From: Paenibacillus sp. CC-CFT747
GTDB lineage: Bacteria > Bacillota > Bacilli > Paenibacillales > NBRC-103111
DNA length: 64,000 nt
Reading direction: 5' to 3'
Assembly: GCA_030323305.1 (NCBI GenBank)
Contig: CP106741.1
Location: 2,949,501 to 3,013,500, forward strand
A model generated the notes under the pieces. It was given only the letters and a program-made list of their open reading frames with translations. It had not been told where the DNA came from and made no database searches. The translations under genes and the position numbers were made by a program. Shown piece after piece: positions 10,688-22,717 of the stretch (the first letter of the stretch is position 1; each line of letters begins with the position of its first letter).

Positions 10688-10785
10688 ATGAATGGCCATC
10701 TTAGCATAATTGAACGCGGACAACTAAAGACGTTACATTGAGTTGGTTGGTCGACGAGAGACTTCGGCCGGCATCTTGGTCGTCA
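10688..10785 (+). pseudogene. IS30-family transposase N-terminal remnant
   Basis: Begins MNGHLSIIERGQLKTLH, then a stop, then VGWSTRDFGRHLGRQ. This matches the N-terminal helix-turn-helix of IS30 transposases (HLS-x-x-ER start, then the x-x-I-A-x-x-LGR helix). The rest of the gene is missing. The in-frame stop and truncation show it is dead. Confidence 0.5.
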
Positions 10786-10856
10786 GAAATGTATGCTGGA
10801 TCCTGCCCGTCAGTTTCGCTTCGAAGCGGGCTCCCTATTGAGAGGAGAAGCAAGCG

Positions 10857-11681
10857 ATGTTGGAACAAGAATTCAAAGTGATTTCGGATGTTATCTATGG
10901 AGAAGCGGACGGAAAGCCGTTGCTGCTCGACATCGCCATGCCGGCACAGCCGGTTGGGAAGCTTCCGATCGCATTATGCATTCATGGGGGTGCATGGTTA
11001 TGGGGGGACAAGGCGGAACCTTCGGAGAGCGGAATGTTCGTTCGTCGCTTCGCAGCCCATGGCTATTTCTCCGTCAGCATCAATTATCGATTGAGCAACG
11101 AAGCGATTTATCCCGCGCAGCTGCATGATGCGAAGGGTGCGGTGCGTTGGCTACGGGCGAATGCCGAAATTTACGGAGCCGATCCGGCTCGTATCGGCGT
11201 GTTCGGGCATTCAGCCGGTGGACACCTGGCGGCTTTGCTCGGTACGACGGGCCAGGTCGAAGAATTAGAGGGCTACAGCGAGTATCTCGAAATTTCCAGC
11301 TCCGTGCAGGCTGTTGCCGCTTGGTCGGCTCCCGTCGATTTCCTTCAGATGTTGGTCGGTTTCCATGACTCGCCGGAGTCGATGGAGTCGTTGCTAATCG
11401 GCGGATACGTACGAGATCATCCGGAAAAAGCAAAGAAAGCCAGCCCTCTTTCATACGTAACGGATGCCGCGCCACCATTCTTGATCATTCACGGTACTGA
11501 AGACGAGATTGTTCCTTTCGATCAGGCTGAGATTTTACACGAAGCACTACCTAATTCCAGCATTCTGGCAATCAAAGGGGCAAATCACAGCCTCCAAGGG
11601 GGCAACCTCGGCTGGGAAGACGTTCTTTGGACTACTATCGTCTTTTTCGATCGACATATTCGCAACTCGCCGGCTGGCTAG
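10857..11681 (+). CDS. alpha/beta hydrolase, HSL/esterase type
   Basis: Complete 274-residue esterase or lipase of the hormone-sensitive-lipase class. Oxyanion motif CIHGGAWLWG, nucleophile elbow GHSAGGH, acid Asp in HGTEDEIVP and catalytic His in GANHSLQGG are all present and correctly spaced. GAGAGGAGAAG precedes the ATG. No signal peptide, so cytoplasmic. Its GC content is higher than that of the surrounding cargo, suggesting separate acquisition. First intact cargo gene, just left of a group II intron. Confidence 0.85.
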   Translation: MLEQEFKVISDVIYGEADGKPLLLDIAMPAQPVGKLPIALCIHGGAWLWGDKAEPSESGMFVRRFAAHGYFSVSINYRLSNEAIYPAQLHDAKGAVRWLRANAEIYGADPARIGVFGHSAGGHLAALLGTTGQVEELEGYSEYLEISSSVQAVAAWSAPVDFLQMLVGFHDSPESMESLLIGGYVRDHPEKAKKASPLSYVTDAAPPFLIIHGTEDEIVPFDQAEILHEALPNSSILAIKGANHSLQGGNLGWEDVLWTTIVFFDRHIRNSPAG

Positions 11682-11763
11682 TTTAAGCCGAAGGTATGCA
11701 GTTACCATGCTGCATAAAAACTGGATTTTAGAATTTAACAGCAATTGGCTCAACTATCGGGCA

Positions 11764-13713
<1,950 letters not shown>

Positions 13714-13837
13714 TTAACATAATTGTGGCTTTTAAAGTATATTGTCAATTATAATAATCACATATTTACAAATGAACCTACCCTTATTATAATATAAATA
13801 TAATATTCACATATTTGTTAATATGAGGAGGGCTTAA

Positions 13838-14464
13838 ATGAAAGCTTATCTGCTTCGACCAATGCCGCATGGTTCAAATCAGCTTCCGTTTTTTCTGAAG
13901 CATAATCGGATTGCTATTGGATATCCACTGAAATCGGATTTGCGGTCAATTTCTTATTCCGAAATCCGACAGCGATTAAAAGCAAAAGGGTGGCAAAAAG
14001 GAACAGGAAATGTCTTCCGAATGTTAGAGACATTTGCAATTGGTGATCTCGTTGTGGTACCTGATGATAACCAGCGTGACGTTTACTTATGTAAGATCAA
14101 AAGCGACTACGATTATGATCCTCAACTTGACGAAGACAAAGATGGATCAGGATTTCCGCATTTCCGCCATGTAGAATGGTACTTTAACAAAACACCGATC
14201 AATCGAGGCCAATTACCCGAACCGCTTTTAAAATCGCTACAATTTCCAGGAACAAGTGCTGACCTTAGCAAGCATCTCGATCTAATCCTGCCGCTCGTTG
14301 GACTTAGCAAAGAAGAAACTGTAAATGATGAGGACATTCTTCAGGCAGAAAGAATACAGCGATTAAAAACCCAAGCATTGGATGTCCTCGAGGAGATCAT
14401 GAATGGTGAGAACAAGACAGAGGCGCTGAAGGCTGCACAAATCATTCTGGGCCTTAACGAATAG
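13838..14464 (+). CDS. PUA/EVE-like modified-base reader type protein (putative)
   Basis: 208 residues, intact, with AGGAGGGC before the ATG. The N-terminal 130 residues include GDLVVVPDDNQRDVYLCKI and FPHFRHVEWYF, a pattern seen in small PUA-like domains linked to restriction systems that read modified DNA. The remainder is helical and acidic. No nuclease or ATPase domain is attached and none is adjacent, so it may be the reader remnant of a larger system. Assignment rests on motif resemblance only. Confidence 0.5.
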   Translation: MKAYLLRPMPHGSNQLPFFLKHNRIAIGYPLKSDLRSISYSEIRQRLKAKGWQKGTGNVFRMLETFAIGDLVVVPDDNQRDVYLCKIKSDYDYDPQLDEDKDGSGFPHFRHVEWYFNKTPINRGQLPEPLLKSLQFPGTSADLSKHLDLILPLVGLSKEETVNDEDILQAERIQRLKTQALDVLEEIMNGENKTEALKAAQIILGLNE

Positions 14465-14493
14465 AGTTCTAGACTCATATAGGAGGTGAACGA

Positions 14494-14684
14494 ATGGTCA
14501 CAGTAATAGTCTTAAAGGAAGCCAAACAATATGTGTTTAGTGTTGCTAATGGTCTCGAAGAGATTCGAGCCATTCAATCCGACTTCCAAATGCCAGAATA
14601 ACAGCTCAATTTGAAACATTCCAAGATTTTGAGCACCAGAACGGGTTAGGATCCATGAGCACGGCGGTCGAACAATTAAATTAA
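14494..14684 (+). CDS. small hypothetical protein, about 63 aa (frameshifted as read)
   Basis: AGGAGGTG precedes the ATG at 14494. As read the frame stops at 14601 after 35 residues. One additional A in the AAA at 14588-14590 extends it to 63 residues ending AVEQLN at the TAA at 14684. No recognised domain. It follows the PUA-like gene by 30 bases and may be co-transcribed. Confidence 0.45.
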
Positions 14685-14758
14685 GCAACTACGCTGAGCA
14701 CTTTCGGGTGCTCTATTCACTTTCTGTTTAGGGACTGATATCTCATTTTCGCAGCCTA

Positions 14759-14956
14759 TTGGTGGATCTACGCGATATTACTTGCCTGGTGGCTGCTCTG
14801 CCGAAAAAACCTAACCACGGGTTGCTTGAACAAGTTCTTCAAAATCTGAGAGATGGTGGGGTAGATGTTCGGTTAAATCCTAACCCAAACTCGTCATATG
14901 GCTTGGTTGGAAGCAGGCGAAAGGCGCTATGCTTCTATCCCTTAAAAAAAGGATAG
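14759..14956 (+). CDS. possible small ORF, 65 aa
   Basis: An open frame starting at TTG with no clear ribosome site. The product contains GLLEQVLQNLRDGGVDVRLN, which looks protein-like, but no family is recognised. It could be the surviving part of a decayed gene. Confidence 0.2.
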   Translation: MVDLRDITCLVAALPKKPNHGLLEQVLQNLRDGGVDVRLNPNPNSSYGLVGSRRKALCFYPLKKG

Positions 14957-15110
14957 CACACCTAAATAGAGAGCCAAGTCTTACAACTTAGAAGGGATCA
15001 TTACTCAGTTCGAAGTCTTTTGACGTTGATGGGGTACGGGCACTGCTTGTACTTTTTCCTAGTTCTTGCCTGATTAGGTAAAGTAATAAGGTCTTCAAAA
15101 GGAGGTTGGA

Positions 15111-15293
15111 ATTATAATTCTAAGACAAACTAAAAATGAATATTCGGCGAACCGTCTGATCGAGGATGTCCCCCAACATATAATCATCCAAAATCGGCGT
15201 AAATTGCGTGAACAATTGCTAAAGCGAATCAGCCAACAAACTTCCATTACTAATCAAAATATTGAACACCTCTTTCGCTTACTCAATAATTGA
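15111..15293 (+). CDS. possible small protein, about 60 aa, atypical start
   Basis: A perfect AAGGAGG at 15098-15104 precedes a frame of about 60 residues (SANRLIEDVPQHIIIQN..., ending FRLLNN) but no ATG, GTG or TTG fits the spacing. ATT at 15111 or ATA at 15114 would have to serve, or a base is missing. A strong terminator follows the stop immediately, supporting a real transcription unit. Helical, with no known family. Confidence 0.35.
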   Translation: MIILRQTKNEYSANRLIEDVPQHIIIQNRRKLREQLLKRISQQTSITNQNIEHLFRLLNN

Positions 15294-15296
15294 CCT

Positions 15297-15331
15297 TAAG
15301 CCTTTCGGTAAAAAGCGAAAGGCTTTTTCTC
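15297..15331 (+). terminator. rho-independent terminator
   Basis: AAGCCTTTCG pairs with CGAAAGGCTT across a GTAAAAAG loop, followed by TTTCTC. Placed four bases after the small ORF. Confidence 0.75.
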
Positions 15332-15665
15332 AATAATTGCACCACAAAGCAGCGTTAACCTATGGGATTAAAGTAAGGGAATGTGCTCAGTGACGAACTA
15401 ACTCATAAGCTACACATCGGTCATTCCTGTACGAATCAAACCATAGTAAAGAACCAACAAGTTATTCATTTACTATAAAACAAAATTTCCAACCTAGACA
15501 TTATTTCAACTACCTCCTTAGCAAGTGCCTCATTTTTGTTGCTAAGTTGATTAAGTAAATAATCGAGTTTCTCTTCTACCTGTTGTTTAAGTGCTGCCTT
15601 ATTTACGGGTAGATCCTTGTTTATGGTTTTTAAAGCTTTGACCTTACGAAAATTTGCAAGACATT
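15332..15665. other. no gene seen
   Basis: About 330 bases of AT-rich sequence between the small ORF terminator and the stop of the convergent HNH gene. No structured feature was recognised. Confidence 0.5.
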
Positions 15666-16556
15666 TTACAAATGCTTTTTTAGATGAGCACTTTCTACTG
15701 AAGCGTGACAGGAGGCACAGAGAGTCACAAGATTATCAGGATGATGGACTCCTCCTAATTTACGTGGAATTTTATGATGAACATGAAGATCGCTCTCTGA
15801 TTCACAAACAGCACATTTCCATTGATCTCTTTCTTTAACCTCTTTTTTTAGGGATTCAGTAAAAGGCAGGTCCCAGATATCACAAAAGATTATCTTTCCC
15901 CTACTCTTTTCAATTTTCTCAATAACTTCGACGTGAGGGAGTATAATTGACTCTACGCGAAACATCACAAGTTCAGCTATATTATCATCATCCGTGATGT
16001 CAATTTCCATGTCTTTATCTGTTTGTTCTTTGCCCTCCTCATAAAGCAACTCCGATAAATTAGAAATTAATATTCTAACTTTGGTGGCCTGCTTGCCGGA
16101 AGACATTAAAAGTACTTTTTTACATTTTTCATAAAATATAGTTATGGTATCTACGTTCCATGTGGGGATTAGCGGCTTTATGAACGAGGGAACCAAGTGT
16201 CTCCACTCAATTGAATGTGCTGTTATTTCAAATAAATTTTTTGTGCTTCTATCTCCGTTCTTATACCGTTCAACTATTTCCAGGGGATTTATGTAGGCTC
16301 CTTCAGGAACAGACTCAACTTCAACATTCTCCAGCCTTTCCTCTTCAATCCACAGAAGTTCGTCTGCAACACTCATCAATTGACCAGCTGATAATTTTGA
16401 TGCTATTAGTGAAGCTTTGTCCTCTGAAGTGACGTCCCATCCTTGGATGTTCGTTATATTCATTGCTTCAGCCATAATTATTATTTCATCTATTAAATCC
16501 AGTCGAGAGATTGGCTTTCCTTTAAAACTGAGCTGATTATCTTTTATCCCGGCCAT
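15666..16556 (-). CDS. HNH endonuclease domain protein
   Basis: Complete 296-residue protein. The last 60 residues form a classical HNH nuclease: WKCAVCESE, HVHHKIPRKLGG, then NLVTLCASCHASVE, giving two CxxC zinc pairs and the HH-N-H core. The N-terminal 230 residues are helical with no recognised family and could sense or recruit. GGAGGG lies before the ATG at 16556. Stand-alone nuclease cargo is common in mobile elements; a defence role is possible but unproven. Confidence 0.75.
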   Translation of the reverse strand: MAGIKDNQLSFKGKPISRLDLIDEIIIMAEAMNITNIQGWDVTSEDKASLIASKLSAGQLMSVADELLWIEEERLENVEVESVPEGAYINPLEIVERYKNGDRSTKNLFEITAHSIEWRHLVPSFIKPLIPTWNVDTITIFYEKCKKVLLMSSGKQATKVRILISNLSELLYEEGKEQTDKDMEIDITDDDNIAELVMFRVESIILPHVEVIEKIEKSRGKIIFCDIWDLPFTESLKKEVKERDQWKCAVCESESDLHVHHKIPRKLGGVHHPDNLVTLCASCHASVESAHLKKHL

Positions 16557-16922
16557 TTTGACCCTCCGTATACTTGATAATCAATTTATCGACCATAAGG
16601 CGGTAATTGGTTAATTTACCGAGATTAATCCCATTACGCCCGTCTGCAATCGAGCAGCAGTCATTGGACGATGCCACTCGCGCAGACCGACGGCTTCGCG
16701 GACTTCTCGTACCGATTGCAGACGCTGCAGGTAAAAAGGAAAGGAGTGCTGTTTGTCCGACTGTGACGAAGCAAGTATCCCCGCATGAGTTTATCCTGCA
16801 GGCCATCAAATGTAATGTTGTGCGAGGCGGTGAAATAATTCATTCCCGCAGTTCTTAATTGTTCTATAGCATACGAGCCACATTCTCGATTTTTTCCTGT
16901 TGCTACGTGAGCTAGTAGGAAT
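16557..16922. other. no intact gene; possible relic
   Basis: Open frames on both strands cover part of this stretch (plus 16607-16858, minus 16661-16843), but none has a ribosome site or a recognisable product. The local GC is higher than next door, which may mean an old gene fragment. Confidence 0.3.
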
Positions 16923-16950
16923 TTGTCAATATTTGTGGAATTAGTATAAA
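16923..16950 (+). promoter_or_regulatory. sigma-A-like promoter for the RES gene
   Basis: TTGTCA, 16 bases, TATAAA. It lies about 90 bases before the RES-domain gene and points toward it. Confidence 0.4.
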
Positions 16951-17039
16951 TGACCTATGACATTTTACAGTTGTGACAGAGACAACGACTATCACTTAAA
17001 TGTTTAACCCGCACCTTTACAAGGAGGGGTTTGAAGAAT

Positions 17040-18366
17040 ATGCTCGGCCGATTCCTACTCCGATGGACGAAAGGGGAAGACGTTTTGCTTTGGACACTTT
17101 TGAGCATCGATGAAGAAGACTACTGCACAGATTGCCATAGAGAACTGGATAAGCTTTTCCGTATAAATGGGAAGTCTCTAAGCATGCATGGAGATGTTCT
17201 GACTAAAACGGCGGAAGAGTCGATCCACTGTAAAGTATGCCAGCGGACCGTTGTTGAGGGCCAAGAATACTTTATAGTTTCTGTACCCGAAGATAAACTG
17301 GAAGAACTAGCAGACCTCATTTCTGCGGACATTGGAGGCTGCGAGCATTGTGAAGGCAATGAACGTGCCCATTTTGTACATATATTCAATGATGACCCCC
17401 ACGATACTAGCTCCCGTATGTCATTGGACGATGCGTTAAGCGGAATGAGTGTATCAGAATATCTTTATGATAAGGGTGTACCGGAAGAACATATAGAACG
17501 CTTTGCTTGGCTGATTAAGTGCGGATGCGGGTACGGCCGCGAAAATGAGCATTCAAGCCATAATCCAGACGGCGGGATTTTTACACTTGAAGACTACCTC
17601 TACACCCGAAAGGACATCGGCAACTTCTGGGGATTCGATGTCGAAAATTTCCTATCCTTCGCCCAGCAATATGGAATCGACCTCTCCTTCGAGGACATGT
17701 TTAATTTCAGAGAACATCTGTTAGCTTACCCCATGCTTGCTTACCAGCACGAGACCGGCATCAAAATTTATCAAGCACTAAAAGCCCTCTTTGAAGCCGG
17801 CATGTTTGTAACCGTGCCGATAAATACGACCATGTTCAGGGGAAGGACAAGGAAGAAGGATATGACCAGGCCATACACCCAAGATGAATTGTGGGCTCCG
17901 CCAATAGGGAAACCGCAACACGGACGATACAACACGATTGGTGTACCCGTTCTCTATGTGACGGACAGTGACACAGCCCTCCCTTATGAGGTTCATCCTT
18001 CCCCGGATGAATTAATAGACGTAGTGGAATTTCAATAAAATCGGATCCTCCGCGTTTTTGATATTGGCGACTTCGATCAAGGGTTCCGAGGCTTCTTCAA
18101 CGAACCCAACGAGGAATCCAATCCACTCAAGCGGGCCTATATTCTGCCCAATTACATCGGCACTTGCTGCAGTCATATAGGATATAACGGCGTGAAATAC
18201 GAAGGCGTCCACCAAACTCATCCACCAAACTCATCCACCATATACCAACTACGCGCTCTTTAACGTCAACAAAGAGGATCTGCCAGCGCAGAAGCCTGTC
18301 CGGACAGCATATCCTGAAATTACATACAAGCTCGATTTAGAAGAACATCCAACCATTCCTTTCTGA
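17040..18366 (+). pseudogene. RES-domain toxin-like protein with HEPN/RES N-terminal region, broken
   Basis: Joined length about 440 residues. The N-terminal half has zinc-like Cys pairs (CTDC, CKVC, CEHC) and a helical region of the kind found before RES domains. The C-terminal half is a RES domain: TMFRGRTRK, RYNTIGVPVLYVTD, then VFDIGDF. RES proteins of the MbcT/ParT type act on NAD+. An in-frame TAA at 18036 follows VVEFQ while coding continues in the same frame. A 13-base tandem duplication at 18209-18234 shifts the frame near the end. AAGGAGGGG stands before the start; TTG 17031 is an alternative. No antitoxin gene is adjacent. Confidence 0.6.
18209..18234. repeat. 13-bp tandem duplication in the RES gene
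   Basis: CCACCAAACTCAT occurs twice in a row. Removing one copy restores the frame leading to ALFNVNKEDLPAQKPV and the stop at 18366. Confidence 0.8.
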
Positions 18367-18492
18367 TCAAGCAGGTGGGGTTCCCGCTTTTTGTTAGGAG
18401 GGACGAGCATGTATGGATCTTGTACTTTTTATGTCCGATTGCCAAAACAACTTATAAGTTAAGTAGTCCCTTTAGCGGATTGGAGTGCAATT

Positions 18493-20248
18493 ATGTTTAT
18501 TGCCGAACATGTATCCGATAATGAGCTTCGTTATTGCTCATTTGAAGAAGAGGAGAGTTTTCTGCGCAACCTGGCTTCTGCCAGACATTTAATATGCCCG
18601 GATTGCAGAGCCTTGGTACGGTATCGTGCTGGAACCAAGCGCCCTCACTTTTATCATCATCGGGAATGCGACAACCCCAACCCTTTCTCGGAACCCGAAA
18701 CGGGGACGCATCGTTTGGGCAAATTTGTCCTCTATAAATGGCTCAAACTCCTCTATCCTGAAAGCCGGGTTGAACTCGAATATTACCTGCCTGAGACGAA
18801 ACAGCGATCCGATGTAATGATCCTGCATCCTTCCGGACAGCGCTGGGCCTTCGAGTTTCAATGCTCCCGGATTACCGGGAGTGCTTGGTTGGAACGACAC
18901 GAATTGTATAAGCATGCCGGTGTGGAAGACTTTTGGATCTTGAAGCTCGGACATTTTGCGCAGCGGAGAGGAAGAGGTCCGGCTGATTGGTCTTGAGAGC
19001 GCACTCCACAAGAAGACAAACCGCATTCAATACCTTGAACCCGGTACCAAAACCATTTCTATAACTCGTGATGGTTCCTTGTTCGGCGGGGAGCTATCTA
19101 AAGCCGCCTCGTTCCAATCTCCCCTTGAAGGGGTCAGAGTTCGCGGGGGAAACCTCTGGGTCAAGGACTTTGATAATTACGAACGTCGGAAATTAGCGGA
19201 GGACCAGGCTAGAAAACAAGCTGAGGAGCGGGAAAAACAAGAATTCCTTCGCAGGACAAGGGAAGAGGAAAGGCGGGTAGCGGCGGAAGCACGTCGTGCT
19301 CGGGAGAATGAGGAAAAGAAAAGGGTCGCACTTAAAGACGCTTACAAATCCGCTTTCTTGGATCGCCATCAATTCCGTGGCCGGATTACCCCTGCAGAGC
19401 AAAGACTTTTTGATAGACTCTGCAAAAAGCATGGATTTACCGATGAGAACTTACCCGGGTTGTTCCAACTGGAGTTGGAGCACTCCGACCTCATCCTTAC
19501 CCCGCCGCAGGTATGGCAACTCTGGGTGTATAACGAGATTTCCGAACAATATGACTATTGCATAAAGCAGAACAAACCGCCACGCATTTGGCTGGATCGT
19601 ACAAAAGAACGGTTTATCGACATGCGGAAGAAGGGAACCCTTCGGATTGCAAAACATACCGATGATGGGGCAAACTATATCTTCACAATGTATAACTATA
19701 TTGACAAACTGAATGAGTGCGGCATGTTGCAGCAACTTGGCCATTCAACAGCCAAATACCACGATATTTTAGTAAATCGGCTGCCTATATTCCCAAAGCA
19801 CAACGAGAATATCTACCTAAAGATGCACTTTGACGGACATTCCCATTCCTTGCTTGATGAGGCTTATGTCCAGTACCGAGAACAAATGGCTGCAATCCAA
19901 GCAGCATGTAGGGTAAGAAAGCCTTCTCCCGCCTCAACCTCCAAGAGAGAGGTACACCCAGCATCAACTCGAAAGCCTCTACACCATGAATCGGTGTTTA
20001 ACCGCCCCGTTCATGAAGTCTCGATAGAGGCTGCAAGTCCAGTGAGGGTAGCAAACAAAGAGCCTCTTGAGACGGTTGTACACTACCGGGCTTTATTAGA
20101 ACGGTGCAAAGCTTCTGAACTCCTCAGAATCTATCCAGAGTTCCACAGTCATATAAAGCTCGCTGAGGACCTCTTTTCGACCTATGATGCAACTGGAGTC
20201 ATTGACTGGGGGATTGGTCCCGTCTATACGGTATCATTAGTAATATGA
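18493..20248 (+). CDS. CoiA-like competence/nuclease family protein (frameshifted as read)
   Basis: About 584 residues once joined. The N-terminus carries the CoiA zinc segment (ARHLICPDCRALVRYRAG) and a PD-(D/E)XK-like core (RSDVMILHPSGQRWAFEFQC). A long charged coiled coil (ERRKLAEDQARKQAEE onward) and a helical C-terminal half follow. The frame breaks near 18960 at the end of the nuclease domain; the second frame continues without loss of sequence. CoiA acts on DNA during natural competence, but such proteins also occur as cargo. No strong ribosome site is seen before the ATG. Confidence 0.6.
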
Positions 20249-20815
20249 AACGCGCACTGCTTGGTGAATAGCGATATGGCGACTACATAGCCGCCCTTTT
20301 TTGTTCTGAGAATTGTTTATCCCCTTAACTGCCAGGCCAAATGATACCGCGGCCTTTGCGCTGGCCATTGAGATCAGACATCATCAGCGCCGCGGCGACT
20401 TCGACGGTGATCGCTTTAACGACCCCGCAGTCTACCGATTGTCCGTTAAACTGCGTCCGCAGATTCTCGCTATCCACTCCGGCCAGATACCTGAATCAAA
20501 GCATCTGATACCTTTACTTCCCATCCGCGTTACCGAACCCATCCAGTCAGCAGGCATGGCGAAAATTCATAGTGTCCGAGCTTTCCCGCTTTCTTCACTT
20601 TCAAAAAATTGCTTGGCTGCTCCTTGGGCTTGCTGGCAAGATCAGCCTTGACCTTGGACACGCAGGATTCTTGGCACTGATACTCACGACGACCAAGAGT
20701 GATTACTTCGCGCATGCGATCCATACTGTGCCTGTTAAGGGGCGCAACATGGGTATCAATGGTATTGTGTCAAAATAATTGATTTGGTAATACTATAAGT
20801 AAAGGACGTGATCTT
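20249..20815. other. no intact gene; possible minus-strand relic
   Basis: A GC-richer patch at about 20340-20730 contains broken frames on the minus strand, for example VDSENLRTQFNGQSVDCGVV, that look protein-coding but are interrupted. I could not assign a family. Confidence 0.3.
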
Positions 20816-21034
20816 ATGACAACTCGTAAACTCTTGTCTGGTGTCCGAAATGTCGATGGACAACCTATACGGGTAACTGTTGGAGCAACTGGTGTTAAAG
20901 AAGCTCGGATCATCGATCCTACCGGTCCACTGACTCTTCCCGGCGGTCATACAGCCGAGTCTAAGACTGCAATGTCCGAGTTCATTCGGAAATGCAACGT
21001 CGGCGAAATCGAAATGAAACCTATTAAGCTATAA
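20816..21034 (+). CDS. small hypothetical protein, 72 aa
   Basis: Intact frame with AAGGACGTG upstream and a good terminator downstream, so it is a separate transcription unit. Sequence is soluble and beta-rich (VTVGATGVKEARIIDP). No family recognised. Confidence 0.6.
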   Translation: MTTRKLLSGVRNVDGQPIRVTVGATGVKEARIIDPTGPLTLPGGHTAESKTAMSEFIRKCNVGEIEMKPIKL

Positions 21035-21043
21035 CATCATCTT

Positions 21044-21072
21044 AAAGGCACCCACATTATGTGGGGGCCTTT
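21044..21072 (+). terminator. rho-independent terminator
   Basis: AAAGGC and CCCAC pair with GTGGG and GCCTTT, followed by a T-rich tract. Ten bases after the small protein stop. Confidence 0.7.
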
Positions 21073-21164
21073 ATTTTGTTTTGTTGAGGTGGCGATGCAA
21101 AGAGTGACCTTTCATTAACGGGGATGACTGAAGGTAAGGCCGTTTACCGGGTCCCTCTAGAACA

Positions 21165-21320
21165 GAACTTTATTGGTAAGATAGAGCATGTCGGGAGCAC
21201 GTTTGTTCCAGGTTTACCAGGAAGCCAATAGTTGACATGGATGTGGTGGTCGCTACACGAACGATGTACAGACAGCCATTGAAAAACTAGGTTCTTTAAG
21301 TACCATACATGAGGGTGATT
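21165..21320 (+). pseudogene. GrpB-family (UPF0157) protein remnant
   Basis: The fragment reads KIEHVGSTFVPGLPG and, after a shift, VDMDVVVATRT and VQTAIEKLGSL. This is the core GSTSVPGLPAKPIIDIDVVV signature of GrpB nucleotidyltransferase-like proteins. The C-terminal half is missing and the frame is broken. Confidence 0.6.
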
Positions 21321-21797
21321 TGGGCAGACAGCAGGGAATATTAAACAACAATGTCGAATATGTTAATTTCCTGTTGTCCTTTCCCCGTTGGATTTAAAGA
21401 AAGAACACTTATATGAGATTGGGTGAATGAAAATCTCCCGAAACATAACCCGCCTATTATAGACTGGGGTATATTTGTCTTTATATCAACAATGAAAATT
21501 AACATAGCCAAGTTGAAAGGTGTCGAAATTAGTAAATTGGTCATTATTTGTTCCAGATATTATTGTTGGTTTATTTACAGACATAATCCAACCAAGCATC
21601 TCGGCATCGGCCTTTCATAAGGGCCTCTCCAGGTGCCCAGGCGCCATACTGAACAACTGATGGCTAATTAAAATGCCTTACTCACGAAAGATCTGAACCG
21701 CTTTATTATATAGATTTGCTCAAGACGGCTATGGTGATTATTTTCGTCTCTCAAAAATACAACAATTTATCCCGATGTTACGGGAAGTGGGCTAGAT
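21321..21797. other. no gene seen
   Basis: AT-rich stretch between the GrpB fragment and the stop of the SRAP gene. Short frames lack ribosome sites and recognisable sequence. Confidence 0.4.
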
Positions 21798-22481
21798 TTA
21801 TTTACTATTGATCACAACTTCCTTAATAAGCTCCTCGCCTTGATTCTTCACGTTATTCACGGCTTTTGAGACAGGGAATGATCTCATCTTATCTGCCGGA
21901 AAAGGCATAAGCAACGATGTCAGGACATCCTTATCCATCATTGCCGGATCCAACCAAGTATCCATTCCGCTTTCATCCAGTATCACCGGCATACGGTCAT
22001 GTACTTTCTTCGCCACTTCATTCGGTTCTGTGGCGATAATCGTACAGCTCCACACGGTTTCATCCTCTGGGCTTCGCCAGGTATCGTAAAGGCCGGCCAA
22101 TCCAAACGGGGTACCGGACTTTAATTGAAAGAGATACGGCTGCTTCTCTGAGCCGATCTTCTTCCATTCAAAATATCCCGAGGACGGAATGATGACCCTT
22201 CTGCGATCCAGCAGATTTCGATATGCCGGCTTCTTCTGGATGGTCTCGGCTCGTGCATTGATCATCGAATACGAACTCTTTCCGTCCTTAGACCAGAAGG
22301 GTATCAGCCCCCATTTAAAGCCCCGCAGCACCCGCTTATCGTCGGCCGCGATCACCGCTGGTATCTCGGTAGTCGGTGGGATGTTGAAACGCTTGTCGTA
22401 GCCCTCGTATTCGTTTCGGTTGATATGAAAGGCCTTTAAGATTTCGTTCAAATCATTTGTCAACGCAAATCTGCCGCACAT
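21798..22481 (-). CDS. SRAP-domain protein (YedK/HMCES-like)
   Basis: Complete 227-residue SRAP protein that shields abasic sites in single-stranded DNA by a covalent link through its second residue. It begins MCGRFALT, so Cys2 becomes the N-terminus after Met removal. The SRAP signatures FKWGLIPFW, NARAETI, SGYFEWKK and HDRMPVIL are present. I choose the ATG at 22481 because Cys2 must be exposed and GGGGG lies upstream; a longer frame to 22553 is not used. It is divergent from a LexA-controlled yolD-like gene. Confidence 0.9.
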   Translation of the reverse strand: MCGRFALTNDLNEILKAFHINRNEYEGYDKRFNIPPTTEIPAVIAADDKRVLRGFKWGLIPFWSKDGKSSYSMINARAETIQKKPAYRNLLDRRRVIIPSSGYFEWKKIGSEKQPYLFQLKSGTPFGLAGLYDTWRSPEDETVWSCTIIATEPNEVAKKVHDRMPVILDESGMDTWLDPAMMDKDVLTSLLMPFPADKMRSFPVSKAVNNVKNQGEELIKEVVINSK

Positions 22482-22655
22482 GGCCAGCCCCCTTTTCTCT
22501 CTTTTACCCGCTCCACGTCCCCGTTGAATAACCAGACTAATTTTGAGAACCATGGAGCAATGGCAATTCCGTTAAATCATATGGCAGGGGGCATCAATAC
22601 TACATCACCCGATGTAGCAGTTACATGACTACTTGGCAGGCTGGATAGAGATATC

Positions 22656-22700
22656 TGTTTAAATATGATTAATCCAGTGTATAATAAGAACAAACGTTCT
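22656..22700 (+). promoter_or_regulatory. promoter with LexA (Cheo) box
   Basis: TGTTTA, 18 bases, TATAAT at 22680-22685, followed directly by AGAACAAACGTTCT at 22687-22700. The palindrome matches the Bacillus LexA/DinR box GAAC-N4-GTTC and overlaps the likely start point, so SOS repression of the yolD-like gene is expected. Confidence 0.75.
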
Positions 22701-22717
22701 TAGGGCGGTGTGTGAAT

